64,000 nt of DNA from Hydrangea macrophylla (taxonomy: Eukaryota > Streptophyta > Magnoliopsida > Cornales > Hydrangeaceae): NCBI GenBank assembly GCA_033977485.1, contig CM066994.1, positions 46,215,155 to 46,279,154 on the forward strand, written 5' to 3'. Every line of letters begins with the position of its first letter. Position 1 is the stretch's first letter. The notes under the pieces are model-generated. The model was not told the DNA's origin. It searched no databases and was given only the letters and a program-made list of their open reading frames with translations. Shown here piece by piece: positions 21,000 through 33,790 of this stretch. The position numbers and the translations under genes are program-made.

Positions 21000-23900
21000 G
21001 CCCTTACTTTCCTAAAGAATTACTTATTTACCAAACAAAGCTTTAATATACTTCTGAATCAATACAAAAGACAAAACAGGGCTTCTCCGGTAATTTTAGA
21101 CTTGGTGGCTAAATGGACACTAAGCAACCCTTGCAACTTCCATTCGTCCACGTATCTCGTACGGGTTAAAACTACACAGACTGATTTCTTTTCCTTCTAT
21201 CTCTTTCACTTGCTTTCGTTCTATCTTACTGGATTCCACTGTCCGTGTTTCTCTTTCTCTATTCAGTGCATCGCTTTCGATTTCTCCAATTAATTCAGGT
21301 AATTGGATGATCTTCTTTTCTATAATTTGTGAATTTAGTGTTGCTATAATCATTTATCAGTCACCAAGTCTTTCTTTGTTTTTTTTTGAGGGTAATCTTT
21401 CTAATCTGACAATCAATTTTGGATGTTTGGTGATTCTATCACCAACGAGTTAGGGTTTATTTGTATTCCCTCTTACAACATAAGAGGAACTGGTAGTGTT
21501 GATTTTCCTCAATTTGTGATGTTTGAATTTCAGGTAGGGTACATTCCACCAATCAAAGAGACGCCGCTTCAAAAACCACGCCTCGACCTGCTCGTCGTCT
21601 GCTATTCCTCTTGGATTTCGTTATTCAAGTAGCTGGTTGAGGCAGGAGAAGAGATGACAGATTTACAACCAGCTGCTGCTTCATTCCCCCCATCTCCCCC
21701 CCCCCCCCCCCCCCCCCCTTCCCACTTTTTTTTTACTTCTTCTTCTTCCTTTCGATTCTTCTTCTCTACTTCTCTGTTGCACCGTCTGCTTTCAACATCC
21801 AGTATGAAAAAGGTACAGCTCTTTCTCCCTATAACTCTGTTGTTTATTGTTTTGCTTCAACATCGGTTGTTTACTTCTGCTTCTTGTGATTTGGGGTTTA
21901 CATAAACCTATAAATTGAGGGAAATTCTCAATTGAAAGCTAGATAACATTTTGTGCGTATTATCGTACACAGAAACAAAAGGGAAAATCTATAATTTTGT
22001 TGTTTACTCTTTTGCTTCAAATTCGCAAATTGGTTAAATGAGATTCTGTTTAGGGTTTGCTATGTTCTAAGATTTATAATTGGCGAATTGGGATTTTTTT
22101 TCCAGGGAAGAGTTTTATCAAGCTACTGAGAAACTCCAGAAATTTTCAAACCTACAAATCTCTACCCTCGGTGTTTGAGGTACTAACCGGAAAAATTCAC
22201 CTCTTTTTGCTCGATATTTTTAGGCTGGAATTGTGATTTTTTGGGTTATGTTCTGTTTCTGCTATAGTTTTTGGACTCTCTTCACATTCATTGACAATCA
22301 GTATAATTGATAATACTCTGCCATATTCTTTTCTAATAAAACTTCTTGTATACATTCAATTTTACTTTCTTATTTGGGTTCAAGCTTCTTATTTTCTTGT
22401 ATACTTTCAATTTTATTTCCTTCTTATGTTTTATTATTTTGTATATTTTCTCATAACTCTGCACGTATCCACACTAGATTCCTGTTGGATTTTGTATTCT
22501 TCTTATGTCTATTTGTTGCTTAGCTAATTCTTGGTTCTACTTCACATTATTTTCACCTTATATAAATATTGTTACACCTAAAATCAAATATATTATGTAC
22601 ATATATATATATATCTAAAAGTAACTTCAAACCTGCATTACGGCTTAACCTCAGGGCTTAGGCTTACCCCTTAATTGTGAATTTTTAGGCTTGGTTCATC
22701 TTTACTTTAGCCCAAAGAGAAACATGAACACCTTTGTGCCAAAGCTTAAACCTACAAATGTGACTAATGTTCAGCCAAGTTAGGCTGTTTGGATCATTTT
22801 AACATTTGTAGTACTCACAAATAAAACTTGCCGTTAAAAAAAAAACCAATTCTAAACCCACAAAAAATTCCACGACAACAAAACAAAAGCACAAAAAAAA
22901 CCGTATGATTCAGATAAAATTGGGGTTCAATGTTTGCCTTCCTTATTTATTTTCACTTCCAAAATCTTAACATATGCCTTAAGGGTACATGTTCACAAAT
23001 TCTAAAATTAAAAGTGGAACACTCTTCGCATTAAACGACAAAAATAGAAGAACCATTTCTACTCTAAATCATAAAAATTGTTCCATTGCAGGTTAGTATT
23101 CTTTCCACTTATTGTCAATTTCGCTTATTTTATTTCATGTTAGTTTAATAACTTCAGTGAAAGGAGAAATTTGAGGTATTTTGTATGGTGCCTCTACATA
23201 TTCAGCTTCTACCCCCCTTTTTACTCTTCCCTCTTTGTTCTCCTCCTTTTCTTGGATCACCGTAATTAGCTTCAGAATGTTTTGGCTGTTGGATTTCAAT
23301 GCAGCAGAAATCTTAACAACAAACAAATTGTTAGAATGTTACCAAGACTCTGGCAGTAGCACCTAACAAGGTATGTTTACTTCATAGTGGATAAATTGTT
23401 ACCCTTTCGAAGGACCGTCTTAGACTCAATCGTCTTAGTTACGCCTTCGACTGTTAGCAACATAGTGGTAGTAGCACCTAACAAGTTATCATTTGCCCTT
23501 GTTTCTATGTACCTTAGAAATGTGATTAAAATAACGTTTATGTCGCCATCTTAAGAAAGCTGAATGGAAGAAGTGAATTATTTTCCCATTTTCCACAGGA
23601 TAAAGTTGCAGAGTAATGACCAAGATCTAAGTACACACCTTTTCCCTTTTTCCTACTTTTCCCCCCTCTCATACGCTATTCTAAGTACATCTGAATGATT
23701 TATTTAACTCCCTTCAAATTAAGGAAGTCAGCTTACGTAGAAGAATGGTATTGGTTCCTCTTCGATCTCTCTTGAAGGATTAAAATTGTAAGTAGCTAAA
23801 TTGTCATCATCGTGAACTTGCGTGCTTCGAATATATTAGTTGAGAAATCATTAGTAGCCTTTTAATTTGAGGCAATGCAATGGTTCTCAAATTTGTATCC

Positions 23901-25090
23901 TAAATTGGCTGGCTTTACACATGTACATATGGATTTGCATGTATACATCTCACGGAATATCGCTGATGAATCTTCTATAGGTCTTCGTTCTTCTTTTGGC
24001 ATCAATCAAATTGTGGTGTTGATAAAATGCAGGGAAGTATAAATAGCTGTGGCGTTAAAATAGCAATTACACTTTTTTTCCAGTGTGCGCGGACGTGTGA
24101 CCTTGCAGGTACTCTCTCTTTCAAGTGTCTGTTCAGTGCATTTACTTAGAGCGAACATTTTATTTTGTGCTTTTGGGGGATTCTCTTGCTTGATTGCTCA
24201 CAAGCATGTATGTGTCCTTGCTTGATTGTTTACATATGTTTACAAACAGCCCTTAATAGCCCCTAACAGTCCCCCAAACGGCCCTAAAACAATTGCAAGA
24301 TAACTGTATAATTCCCAAATTTGAATCCCAAATGGTTTTAGGTAGTCCTACTACAAAATCATTTGGGAACTAAATTTGGAATTCAAATTTAGAAGATTTG
24401 TTTGTCTCATTTTTCCCCAATGGTTGTATGTTCTCTTTCTGTCTCCGCTCTCTGTCTAACAGGATTTCAATTTTTCTTACACTGTATGAGATGTGCTTTT
24501 AACAATATGTGCATGGTAGACCACATAGAGTCAAATTGAATTCACATGAAAAGCATTATCTTAGAAAGAAATCCAAGAAAATAGCGCACACTTTTAGTAG
24601 TAATCCATCTTGACGTCATCGTTAAAAAGTGTACTCTAAAATTGTTTGGGCTCTCTGACTTTGAATAGGAGAAATAGAGGATCTACATCACATGAAAATA
24701 AAATTAGATGTTGGAAGGCAGGCTCGGCTATTTTATTTATTTCTCAATGCTTTTTGATAGATCAGAGAATTGGAAAGTCCATGTGCAAGTTATCCAACAG
24801 CAAGATCCCAGAGAACAAACTGAAAATAAGGCACTTCTAGACGCAAGAGATACCAACGACTCACTCTCTATGACGCACACTAAAAAAACAAAACCCTGAA
24901 CCTTATTTCTTATTTTAATTTGTGTTCAAGCTAAGTTGTTGGTATTAAATCATATGGTATGTTGGATTAACAAAATCCAACAAATTATTTAATTAGGTGG
25001 ATTGATATTTGCTTTACAGTATTCCAATCGATTTTTTTGTATGAGCCGCCTTCATAAAATTCTTCCTGAACTTCTGCACCTCCTGTCTTC
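21000..25090. other. Helitron cargo without identifiable genes
   Basis: Pyrimidine-rich stretches and splice-site-like borders (for example an AG-bounded segment at about 22107-22180 and TGTGCGCGGACGTGTGACC before GTACTC near 24110) suggest pieces of transcribed plant DNA, perhaps RWA 5' introns or other genes. No reading frame matches a family I know. Confidence 0.35.
21695..21718. repeat. Poly-C run inside the Helitron
   Basis: About 24 cytosines after CATCT. The 83-residue frame across it, with a proline run, is not supported as a gene. Confidence 0.85.
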
Positions 25091-25093
25091 TAG

Positions 25094-28000
25094 GTTTCTT
25101 ACAATGGATGACTCTTTTTTGTTAGAAAATCGAGCAACTCTGAGAGCAATGTGAGTTATCATTGTGTTGATGACAATAACAAGTAATTGGTAGCTCTTCA
25201 TTCTTTGTAATAGTTACTGAAAAATTTACGTAGGTCCGAGTTTGGGGCGATTCTGGTGTACTTCTACGTATGTGCCTATACAGATATTTTAGCAGAATCC
25301 TCGAAGGTACTTTTTATTGTTACTTATGTTTCAAACTTTCATTCCTGAATTCATTTAGAATCTGCACAGTTACTTTTGTCCCCCTTTTTTTTTTAAATCT
25401 TTTCTGTTTCTAGGGGTGGAGGGTGATGATGGTTAAGATTCTTTTCCTTATTTACTTAATGCATTGGACTATGTTATGCTCCGTTTGGTATGTAAGTGAC
25501 CTTTTTCTGCAGTACATGAAACAACATAAATATTCATTAGATCTGAGAGAAATAAACAAAAGAAAATATTTGACTATACATTCTGTACCTTGCTAAAAAA
25601 CTGATCCTTGTTTACCAACCACACATTGTCTAACCAAATCAGGTAGAGATGATGATAAAAACACGATAAAGTGAGAGTCAACTGCTATAGAAGTTAGAGG
25701 AGCATGGGGTTACTTCAACCTCCTACCATATCTCCAACTCAAAAGCGGAAGCAAGTAAGACTTGCTTTTTTGAAAGAGTAAAAATTATCCTAGAATGCAT
25801 CTTTAAAATGATTTGAGAATGAAAGATGCTAATGTATTTATAACGGGTGAGAATGCATTCCGAACATGTTGTTCCAAACACAGCATTAAATATGCTGAAG
25901 TTGGTCTATTTGAAAAGAGACTCTTGTTTGTTGCTTCCAATAATAAATGACAATAAATGCTGCAATAAACAATGCATATGTTTGAGTTTGGGTATGAAAC
26001 ATGGATTCAGAGGTACAGTTAATTCCGTGTTGCGATACATGCTACTTTTCCCTTTTTCTTCTTCTTTTTCTTTTTTCCCCTTTTTCACTTTAAGTTGATT
26101 TGATCTAATTTGACCAGCTTTTTAGAAAAATGGTGTTATTCTACCAAATGAATAGATGTTTTCTGAAAAATGTTTGTTCCTCAACTTACTTGGTATAGAA
26201 TTAGGTGGCAAATTGCCTAAATCAAAAGTGTTAATGAAAATAAATTTGTTTCATCTATATTGCGTGGTTTGAGTGTCTCAAGTGAGCCCCATAGGCTATT
26301 ATGTGAGCTTTATCCCCCACTTTCGCCTTTCTTTGGGCCGTATAAATTATAGATCCTTAATAATTTGCTAATCACCTACAATGTTACAACTTATAAGTTA
26401 AATTCGCTTGATTGTATCATTTCATTTGAGACATTTGTCACTTGTTTTTAGTCTTGTTATGGCCCAAAAACAAACCAAAGGAAAAAAAACTACCAGGCTA
26501 TATGTTTTTTGCCTCCCTATATCTGGTGTTGTCACGTGTTTCTTAAATTCTTGTACGTGAATGAATTTGATCAATTTCCCTATGATGCAGACCTTTAGTT
26601 GGTCTGTGCATGCATCAGTTTGGAAATAATACAACTTTAGGAGTAACCTTTGTGTGGTGTTAACTAAAATCCCTCAATGCGGTTCCTTTTCTATAGTGTT
26701 GTCTTTCAGTGTCTGTGTACATGTATGAATGCACAACTGTTTGCAAGAGTCAGTTCATGGATTTTCTGTTGATAATTTAAAATTGTCTACAAACTCCTGA
26801 ATTTTGAGGAATGTGGATTAATAGTTTGTGATAGTCATCATATAATGCATAATAGAGCTCTTTGGGAAATATTTACTTCGTATTGTGGTAAACCTGTACA
26901 GATCTCAGCTTAAGTGTGATACTGAGTCAGAGCTTTGTTCTCCAGCAGTTGCACGGTATTCCCTTTTCCTCTTTTGACCTTCTTAGTAAGGGCATGCATT
27001 GCAGTAGAGATGACAGCCCACCTTAGTCAGAAAGTTTACATCCAAAGAACTGACAGTGGTCCTTTGGGTCAATACTTGTAGGCAGGATATTAGAAAACAA
27101 GAAAGTCCACCAACAACACTGTAGAGACAGAACTCATCCTAACACAAAAGTTAGCTCTGAGGGGTGAGAGTAGGAATTCCCTAGTATTATCAATACAGAG
27201 AGAGCATCTGAGGTAAATTTGGCACAAAACGCAGATCATAGGGAGCTTAGACGGTAAAAAAAAAGTCATCCATCTCCCTTTCCTATATATGCAAAACTAA
27301 CATTCACCCTCTCGCCAGAGAAAAACTTGAAGTGTGATGCGAGGAAACTATTTATGATCCGTTTATGTTAGCTTCTAAATTAATCACTTTTTTGAATTAG
27401 AGATTTTTTTAACAAAAATACTACAAATTGCAGCTTTTTAAAGAGGTTTATTTTTAGCTTTAAGAAGGAGTCGGAGTTTTTAACATACTGTGAAAAAGCT
27501 ACTCGAACAATCACTTGCAAGTGATATTGGCCCCCAAAAAGCTATCCCAAACTGGCACTTAGAAAGCATCCACTAGACGTGTATAAGAAGACATTGTGCA
27601 CCAAGTTTGGGGTGCAGCTGGTCATGGGCACACCTCGGGGCCTGGTAGTCATGCATTTCAGTAAAATTTATCTGATATAATGATAAGTAAGAGGACACAT
27701 ATTGTGGGATAGGAAAGAAAGACAAAAAAGTAAAGGGAGAAGTACAAGGTGTTCATGCCTCTATGGTTGGTACTTTACCCAAATGGGGAGAAATAGAGAA
27801 AACACATCAAACATACTTAAAACAATTTAGCTGTTGGTTAACATTTCGTAATTAGCTTAATAGCATGACTACTATTACAATAACATTGAAACGAGCCATG
27901 CTTTTGCCGTTTTAATGCTATTATCTTCATGTTTGCAACATATCAAAAAAATAATCTTCACGGTTGATATATGTTCTTTAAAGTAAGACATTCTTCGAGC

Positions 28001-28280
28001 TTCAGAAGGTTTTCCTTTACTTTTTAATTTTTTTTCTTTTAAATTACATGTTTTTTAAGACTAGGCTTGTTCTTCTCTCTTGGCTGTAATTGATTTTTGG
28101 TGTTTTTCTTTCCTTTGATAGAAATACAGTCGTCATCTTTTCATCTTTCTACACATCCTTCTTATCATAGTTTCAGCAATGACTTCTCTCAAGAAACATC
28201 ATGATAAGTCAGCATTTTCTGGAAAATCCATACTTTACCTTAATCACCATCAGACAGAGGAGTGGAAAGGATGGATGCAA
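25094..28280 (+). pseudogene. RWA: Captured fragment of an RWA cell-wall O-acetyltransferase
   Basis: Three consecutive exons in the right order and phase, each after an AG and before a donor. Exon a, 25094-25150: FLTMDDSFLLENRATLRA. Exon b, 25234-25306: SEFGAILVYFYVC, ending ESSK. Exon c, 28122-28280: [26 protein letters not shown], then [11 protein letters not shown], with a GC donor. These match the region before and at the start of the multi-pass domain of REDUCED WALL ACETYLATION proteins, Golgi membrane proteins needed for acetylating wall polysaccharides. About 97 of roughly 550 residues are present; the N-terminus and most membrane segments are absent. Residues usually conserved (for example DRT after FYxC) are changed. 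It lies wholly inside the Helitron, so it is a captured and decaying copy. Confidence 0.88.
25310..28120. other. Long intron-like cargo between RWA exons b and c
   Basis: AT-rich, no ORF or element boundary recognised. It may be the original RWA intron enlarged by decay, or may include other captured DNA. Confidence 0.4.
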
Positions 28281-29700
28281 GCAAGTGACTTTCTCAAACA
28301 AAAAAAATTATTTAATTTGTAATTCAGTTTTGCTTTGTTCAATTGATTAAAATATGTATATTCTCACTCTGTTGAGTTCGTTATGACTCATGTTAACCTG
28401 CAAATTTTGTTCTTTGTTTTAGTCACTCATTCTTCTCCTCGGTTTCTTTTCTAAGTGCTGCTTTGTCTTTATTTGTGGATGTTGCTTCTGTGACACTTAG
28501 TGCTTGTAATCTTGTGTAAAGGTGCGGTTCATTTGTAAGTAAATGAGTCGATTTGAATCAGACTTTCCACATTTTGTGCATACATGTGAGCATAGATTTT
28601 ATTCCTTCATATTTAATGTTGTTGCTGATGAAGAGATTGCAACATGTTACTGATTTAATTTTCCATGTAGTATTTGCATGTGGTGTATTAAGGTTTCACT
28701 TTAACTGCTTAAGAAGCTGAAGAATAGTTTGCAGTAATGCTGCACCTTGCTTATGTAGCTGACGAATAGTCAAAAGAGAATGTAGGGTGGACATGTGAAT
28801 TTACTTGGCGCTCAATTTTATTCCCTGATTGCTATTTTGCAAATTATGTTTATTCCTGTTCTTTTTCGTACTACCTCTTATCTACACTTTCTTTTATCAG
28901 TTGGCCTGTGGAAACCCACATGGATTGATCAAGTTAAGACTCATAACAGATACGAGTGCTTTGCAGCAATGTGAAAGAAATTGGTTTCATCAAGGTAAAT
29001 TCAATACACTTGAGAAATCCTCCTTTGCTAGCTCTCTTTATACAACTACAACTTATTTATTTCATCCTTTATAGTTTCTATTTTGTACAGACATCACTAA
29101 CTCTATGCTTCCATATAGTAATATACAGACTAAAGATCATTTTTGTTAAAACGTGCAGGCTATTTGACCCAGGTTCAAGGTTTATGAAGTTTACCCTTGT
29201 TGTGATGAGAAAAACCTCCTATAAAATAATCTCCTCCTTCTACTGCTGCCAGAGTTAGAGAGGACCCAGACTTTTAAGGTTTTTTAATATTATTCTTGAA
29301 CTACTTATCTGGCAGAACTTATAGACCTTTCTTTTTTCCCCCTCTGGTCATTGGCAACTTTTATACATATTCTATTGACTATTCCTACTGCTATCATTCA
29401 CTTGTTTGTGTAAATATATTTGTTTAATGCTTAAATTCTACTTTATATGTAACTTGTTCGAATACATTTGTTTAATGCTTAAATTTTACTTTATATGTAA
29501 TTATGTCAGAATCTGGGTGCAAGAGACAGATTCACACATACAATTCATGGTTGTCTCGATCAAAATATCAAGCACAAACATCTTGCATCAATTACCTCAG
29601 AACATGGGACTTGAAGCCAAACAAGACAATCATCAGCAAGCCACATGATGAAAAATACGAGAAAAAAACCAATGAACTAATCATCGTAAAGTGATTTGGT
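28281..29700. other. Helitron cargo with exon-like segments of unknown origin
   Basis: A segment at about 28900-28994 has an upstream CAG and downstream GTAAAT, as an exon would. Another open stretch at about 29510-29695 follows GTCAG. A 62-bp near-duplicate (TTTGTTTAATGCTTAAATTC / TTTGTTTAATGCTTAAATTT) lies at 29418-29505. None matches a family I know. Confidence 0.35.
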
Positions 29701-29708
29701 GTATTAGT

Positions 29709-30339
29709 CAAGGATCAAAATTTCCTTCTGTTTCCATTGAAATGGCCGAAACGTTTACGTTTCCTAGGTCATGGAAACGAAACAGCCATAGAATCTCGAA
29801 ATTCCATGGATTCCACCGAAACGACTTTGTTTCTTTTGTTTCCATCGAAACATAATTGTTTTCATCGAAACAAACCGATAATTCCGCATCGTTTCATTTG
29901 CTTCCAACGAAACATACTTGTTTCCATCGAGATAATCATGTGGTAGTGTACTTGTCATATGAACAATCATTTTATTTTAGAGATGGCTTATTAGCTTACT
30001 ATGTACTTATATGTATCTTTTGCATTTTATGAAGTGTTTTGAGATCCTATGAAGTGTTTGACAGTAGATTGGCGACTTAATCCTCATGTATTTTCAATTT
30101 GATTTGAAGTACACACTTTTAATGCATCTCTACATATATAGACCTCTCAATGTTCAATGTTCAACTAATCAATTATTAGCTTTATACACGCATATACTTA
30201 AGTTTGAAGTTATGTTTCCCCATGTTTCTCAATGTTTCCAATTTATTCCGCTGTTTCCACATGTTTCCGAAATGTTTCCGAAACGTTTCCGTTTCTAGGC
30301 AGATCGAAACAATAGACCGAAACAAAATTTTGATCCTTG
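29709..30339. mobile_element. hAT-type MITE inside the Helitron, perfect 8-bp TSD
   Basis: The ends CAAGGATCAAAATTT and AAATTTTGATCCTTG (the last 15 bases run 30325-30339) are inverted repeats, flanked by perfect GTATTAGT at 29701-29708 and 30340-30347. The subterminal regions are packed with variants of GTTTC(C)NNCGAAAC in both orientations. 631 bp, no ORF. It inserted after the Helitron assembled or into the captured DNA. Confidence 0.85.
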
Positions 30340-30553
30340 GTATTAGTGGAATCAGTATTTGGTGTAGTCATCTTGTGTACATGTGTATAAGCTTCAATCG
30401 AAGTTTCGTTTTCCCTCCGTTGTATATGACTACTGTAATAACTTATATTATGCACATCAGGCTTTCACGATTATGCAACGATTTGATGTAAGCTTTAGTG
30501 ATCATTTATTAGGTAATTAAGTTTCCCGCGCATCGCGCGGGACTCCCAACTAG

Positions 30554-31463
30554 TATATATATATATATTAAATTTGGTCGTTGTCACATATAAACATACA
30601 TACAAGTAAATCAAATTAGCTTGTTGAGAGACTCACCCAAAATGTATGTAACTAGTAAAGATAAAGGCTAGGATTAAATATAGGATTTGTAATCTAATGA
30701 GTCACATTTAATTTGTTTGAAAAAATTTCTCCAAGGATTATTCGCCTTTTGATGGTTTGGTTTTAATGGTTTTTGAATTAAGGGTGGTTTGGCTTAAGGG
30801 CTTTTTGCTTTATGGCTGTTTGAAATGGTTTAAGAGTTGTTTGGTTTTTGGCTAAGAGATTGTTTGGCTTAGTGCTTTTGGCTGAGGTTTGTTTGGCTTT
30901 TTGGTGGCTTTTGCTTAAAGGTTGTTGAGCTAATAGCTTAACAGTTGTTTAGTTTAATTCGCTTAGGGACTGTTTAGCTTTTGGCTTATAAATTGTGTTA
31001 TGAAAATGCTTTGTCATAAATCATTGGGAGAATAGTAATTAATTGTCGATTGCAGGTGTAGTTAACTATTGATTGAACGCACGCATGATCAGAATTGTCT
31101 GACATGTATTTAAGCACAGGTTATACTTAATAAATAAATTAAAAACCCAACTTTTACTACTAACAATGCTAAGGTTATACTTAATAGTAATAGAATATAT
31201 TTGTAAGTGTTTGTAAAAAGTGTTTGTCACTCAAATATTATTCTTTTTATTACTCATCTCAATTGTGCCTGCCTTGTCGGCAAAATTCCAAACGTGTTGC
31301 CTAGTTCCAATCCTTCTTTTTTGTTCTTCACCATTATCTTATAGCAATGAAAAATAAACATGTAACATGAAGCCGGCCTATTGTTATTATTCAAGAAACA
31401 AAAAGGATAGGTTTCTTTGTTTCTCCAACGTGCTACTACTATATATATATATATATATATACA
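30554..31463. other. Intergenic DNA with degenerate GTTTGGCTT repeats
   Basis: 30745-31000 is an irregular array of GGTTGTTTGGCTTA-like units about 20-30 bp apart. A TA microsatellite at 31441-31460 is the target of the next Helitron. No gene seen. Confidence 0.6.
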
Positions 31464-32557
31464 CTAGTGTGGGTGCACGTGCAAGGCACGTGCCTGTCGG
31501 ATGGTTGTATTCTTATATATATTGTGTATTAATCTTGACATTAGAGGTAATAAGATGTTAAAACAGTTAAATAGGAAATTGTAAATGTAACTATTTAATC
31601 TAAAACTCTTCTGACGGAAGAAGTTGATAATTATGACTATCTTATACATGAGTAGTAAAGGTAACTAATAAAGTGCCACTAAAAATATATGACACAAATA
31701 GGGTATTTCCTCTAAAAAAAAATGGCATGAACGTGTTTGTAGGCTTTAATTGATATTCGAATACAATCTATAAATCTCAAATTTGAGGGAATAAGTTGAC
31801 CAAAATGTAAATATTAGTGATCAATTCATAATAGCTACTAAAATAACACATTTTAGATATACCAAACTTAATTTTTAGAGAAGAAGTTGACCAAAATGTG
31901 AAATTAGTGACCAATTCCTAAATAGTCACTAAAATAGCCACTTTTTAAATTTTTTAAAATGAATAATAAATATCCCAAAACTTGCTGACCTAAATGCAAT
32001 TACACATATTACAATATATGAATCCTAAATTTGAGAGAATAAGTTGAGCAAATTGGAAATATTAGTGACCAATTCCTAAATAACCACTAAAATAGCCACT
32101 TTTTTTTTACTTTTTATGAAGTGAATAATAAATATCCCAAAAATTATTGATCCAAATTTAATTAGACACAAATTGTTGATTGAAACCTCATTTGAGAGAA
32201 GAAGTTGACCAAATTGTAAATATTAGTGACCAATTTCTAAATAGCCACCAAAATAGCCACTTTTGTTGACTTTTTTTGAAGTCAATTATAAATCTCCCAA
32301 AAATTGTTGACCCAAATGTAATTAGACACAAGATTGTTGATTAAAACCTCATTATTATATTAAATAAAATTTCAAAAGCTGACTTGAATGTAATTATTTG
32401 TCTTAAATGACAGATATACCCTTACACAAATCAATATATCCTTACGATGTATAAATAGATATATGAGTAATTATGATATAATGAAGGGCAAAAGAGGAAG
32501 TTCATATTTTTTGACGTGCTTGTTAAATGTGGCTGTCTTCTTATTATATAGAGTAGA
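31464..32557 (-). mobile_element. Non-autonomous Helitron, tandem copy 1
   Basis: On minus the 5' end is TCTACTCTATATAATAAGAA (at 32557 downward) and the 3' end has a GCACGTGC hairpin (GCACGTGCCTTGCACGTGC) then ACCCACACTAG ending at 31464. Host T follows. The 1094-bp interior holds irregular 95-165-bp tandem units with GTGACCAATTCCTAAATAGC and CACTAAAATAGCCAC. No coding capacity. Confidence 0.88.
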
Positions 32558-33660
32558 CTAGTGTGGGTGCACGTGCAAGGCACGTGCCCGTCGGATAGTT
32601 GTATTCCTAGATATATTGTGTATTAATCTTGACATTAGAGGTAATAAGATGTTAAAATAGTTAAATAGGAAATTGTAAATTTAACTATTTAATCTAAAAC
32701 TCTTCTGAAAGAAGTTGATAATTATGACTATCTTATACATGAGTAGTAAATGTAACTAATAAAGCGCCACTAAAAATATATGACACAAGTAGGGTATTTC
32801 CTCTAAAAAAAAATGGCATGAATGTGTTTGTAGGCCTTAATTGATATTCGAATACAATCTATAAATCCTGAATTTGAGGGAAAAAGTGGACCAAAATGTA
32901 AATATTAGTGATCAATTCATAATAGCTACTAAAATAACCACTTTATTTGACATTTTAGATATACCAAACTTAATTTTTAGAGAAGAAGTTGTCCAAAATG
33001 TGAAATTAGTGACCAATTCCTAAATAGCCACTAAAATAGCCACTTTTAAATTTTTTTTTAAAGTGAATAATAAATATCCCAAAACTTGCTGACCTAAATG
33101 CAATTACACATATTACAATATATGAATCCTAAATTTGAGAGAATAAGTTGAGCAAATTGGAAATATTAGTGACCAATTCCTAAATAACCACTAAAATAGC
33201 CACTTTTTTTGACTTTTTATGAAGTGAATAATAAATATCCCAAAAATTATTGATCCAAATGTGATTAGACACAAATTGTTGATTGAAACCTCATTTGAGA
33301 GAAGAAGTTGACCAAATTGTAAATATTAGTGACCAATTTCTAAATAGCTACCAAAATAGCCACTTTTGTTGACTTTTTTTGAAGTCAATAATAAATCTCC
33401 CAAAAATTGTTGATCCAAATGTAATTAGACACAAGATTGTTGATTAAAACCTCATTATTATATTAAATAAAATTTCAAAAGCTGACTTGAATGTAATTAT
33501 TTGTCCAAAATGACAGATATACCCTCACAGAAATCAATATATCCTTACGATGTATAGATAGATATATGAGTAATTATGATATAATGAAGGGCAAAAGAGG
33601 AAGTTCATATTTTTTGACGTGCTTGTTAAATGTGGCTGTCTTCTTATTATATAGAGTAGA
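32558..33660 (-). mobile_element. Non-autonomous Helitron, tandem copy 2
   Basis: 1103 bp, nearly identical to copy 1 and fused to it with no intervening base: the CTAG 3' end of copy 2 (32558-32561) directly follows the 5' TC of copy 1 on the minus strand. The outer borders are A and T of the host, so the two copies occupy one AT target. Same hairpin and internal repeats as copy 1. Confidence 0.88.
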
Positions 33661-33790
33661 TATATTGGAGTCCTATACATAAAGTTCCCACCACTCAAGA
33701 AAATAGAGTCTTCAGTGTGTAGAAAATATTGAAAGATTGACAATGTCTCAGTTTATCAACTAAGCAGCAAAGTTCATACACTTGGTTTTG

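Larger units (their letters stand above)
20941..30553 (+). mobile_element. 9.6-kb non-autonomous Helitron carrying gene fragments
   Basis: The 5' end TCTACTATACTATAAGAGCG begins directly after TATATA. The 3' end has a GC hairpin (CCCGCG, loop, CGCGGG at 30525-30541) nine bases before CTAG at 30550-30553, then host T. This is the canonical Helitron layout (5' TC, 3' hairpin plus CTRR, insertion between A and T), here in a TA microsatellite. No Rep/helicase coding is visible. It contains three RWA exons (25094-28280), further exon-like pieces, and a hAT MITE. The first 60 bases share AAGCACGTCAAAAAATATGA with the tandem Helitrons at 31464-33660. Confidence 0.85.

Noticed and set aside
21654..21905. 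Proline-run protein inside the Helitron
   Set aside because: The prolines come from a poly-C tract; no domain or splice support.
30745..31000. GTTTGGCTT array as a possible CRISPR or satellite
   Set aside because: Units are irregular in length and sequence with no spacers; plant nuclear context.
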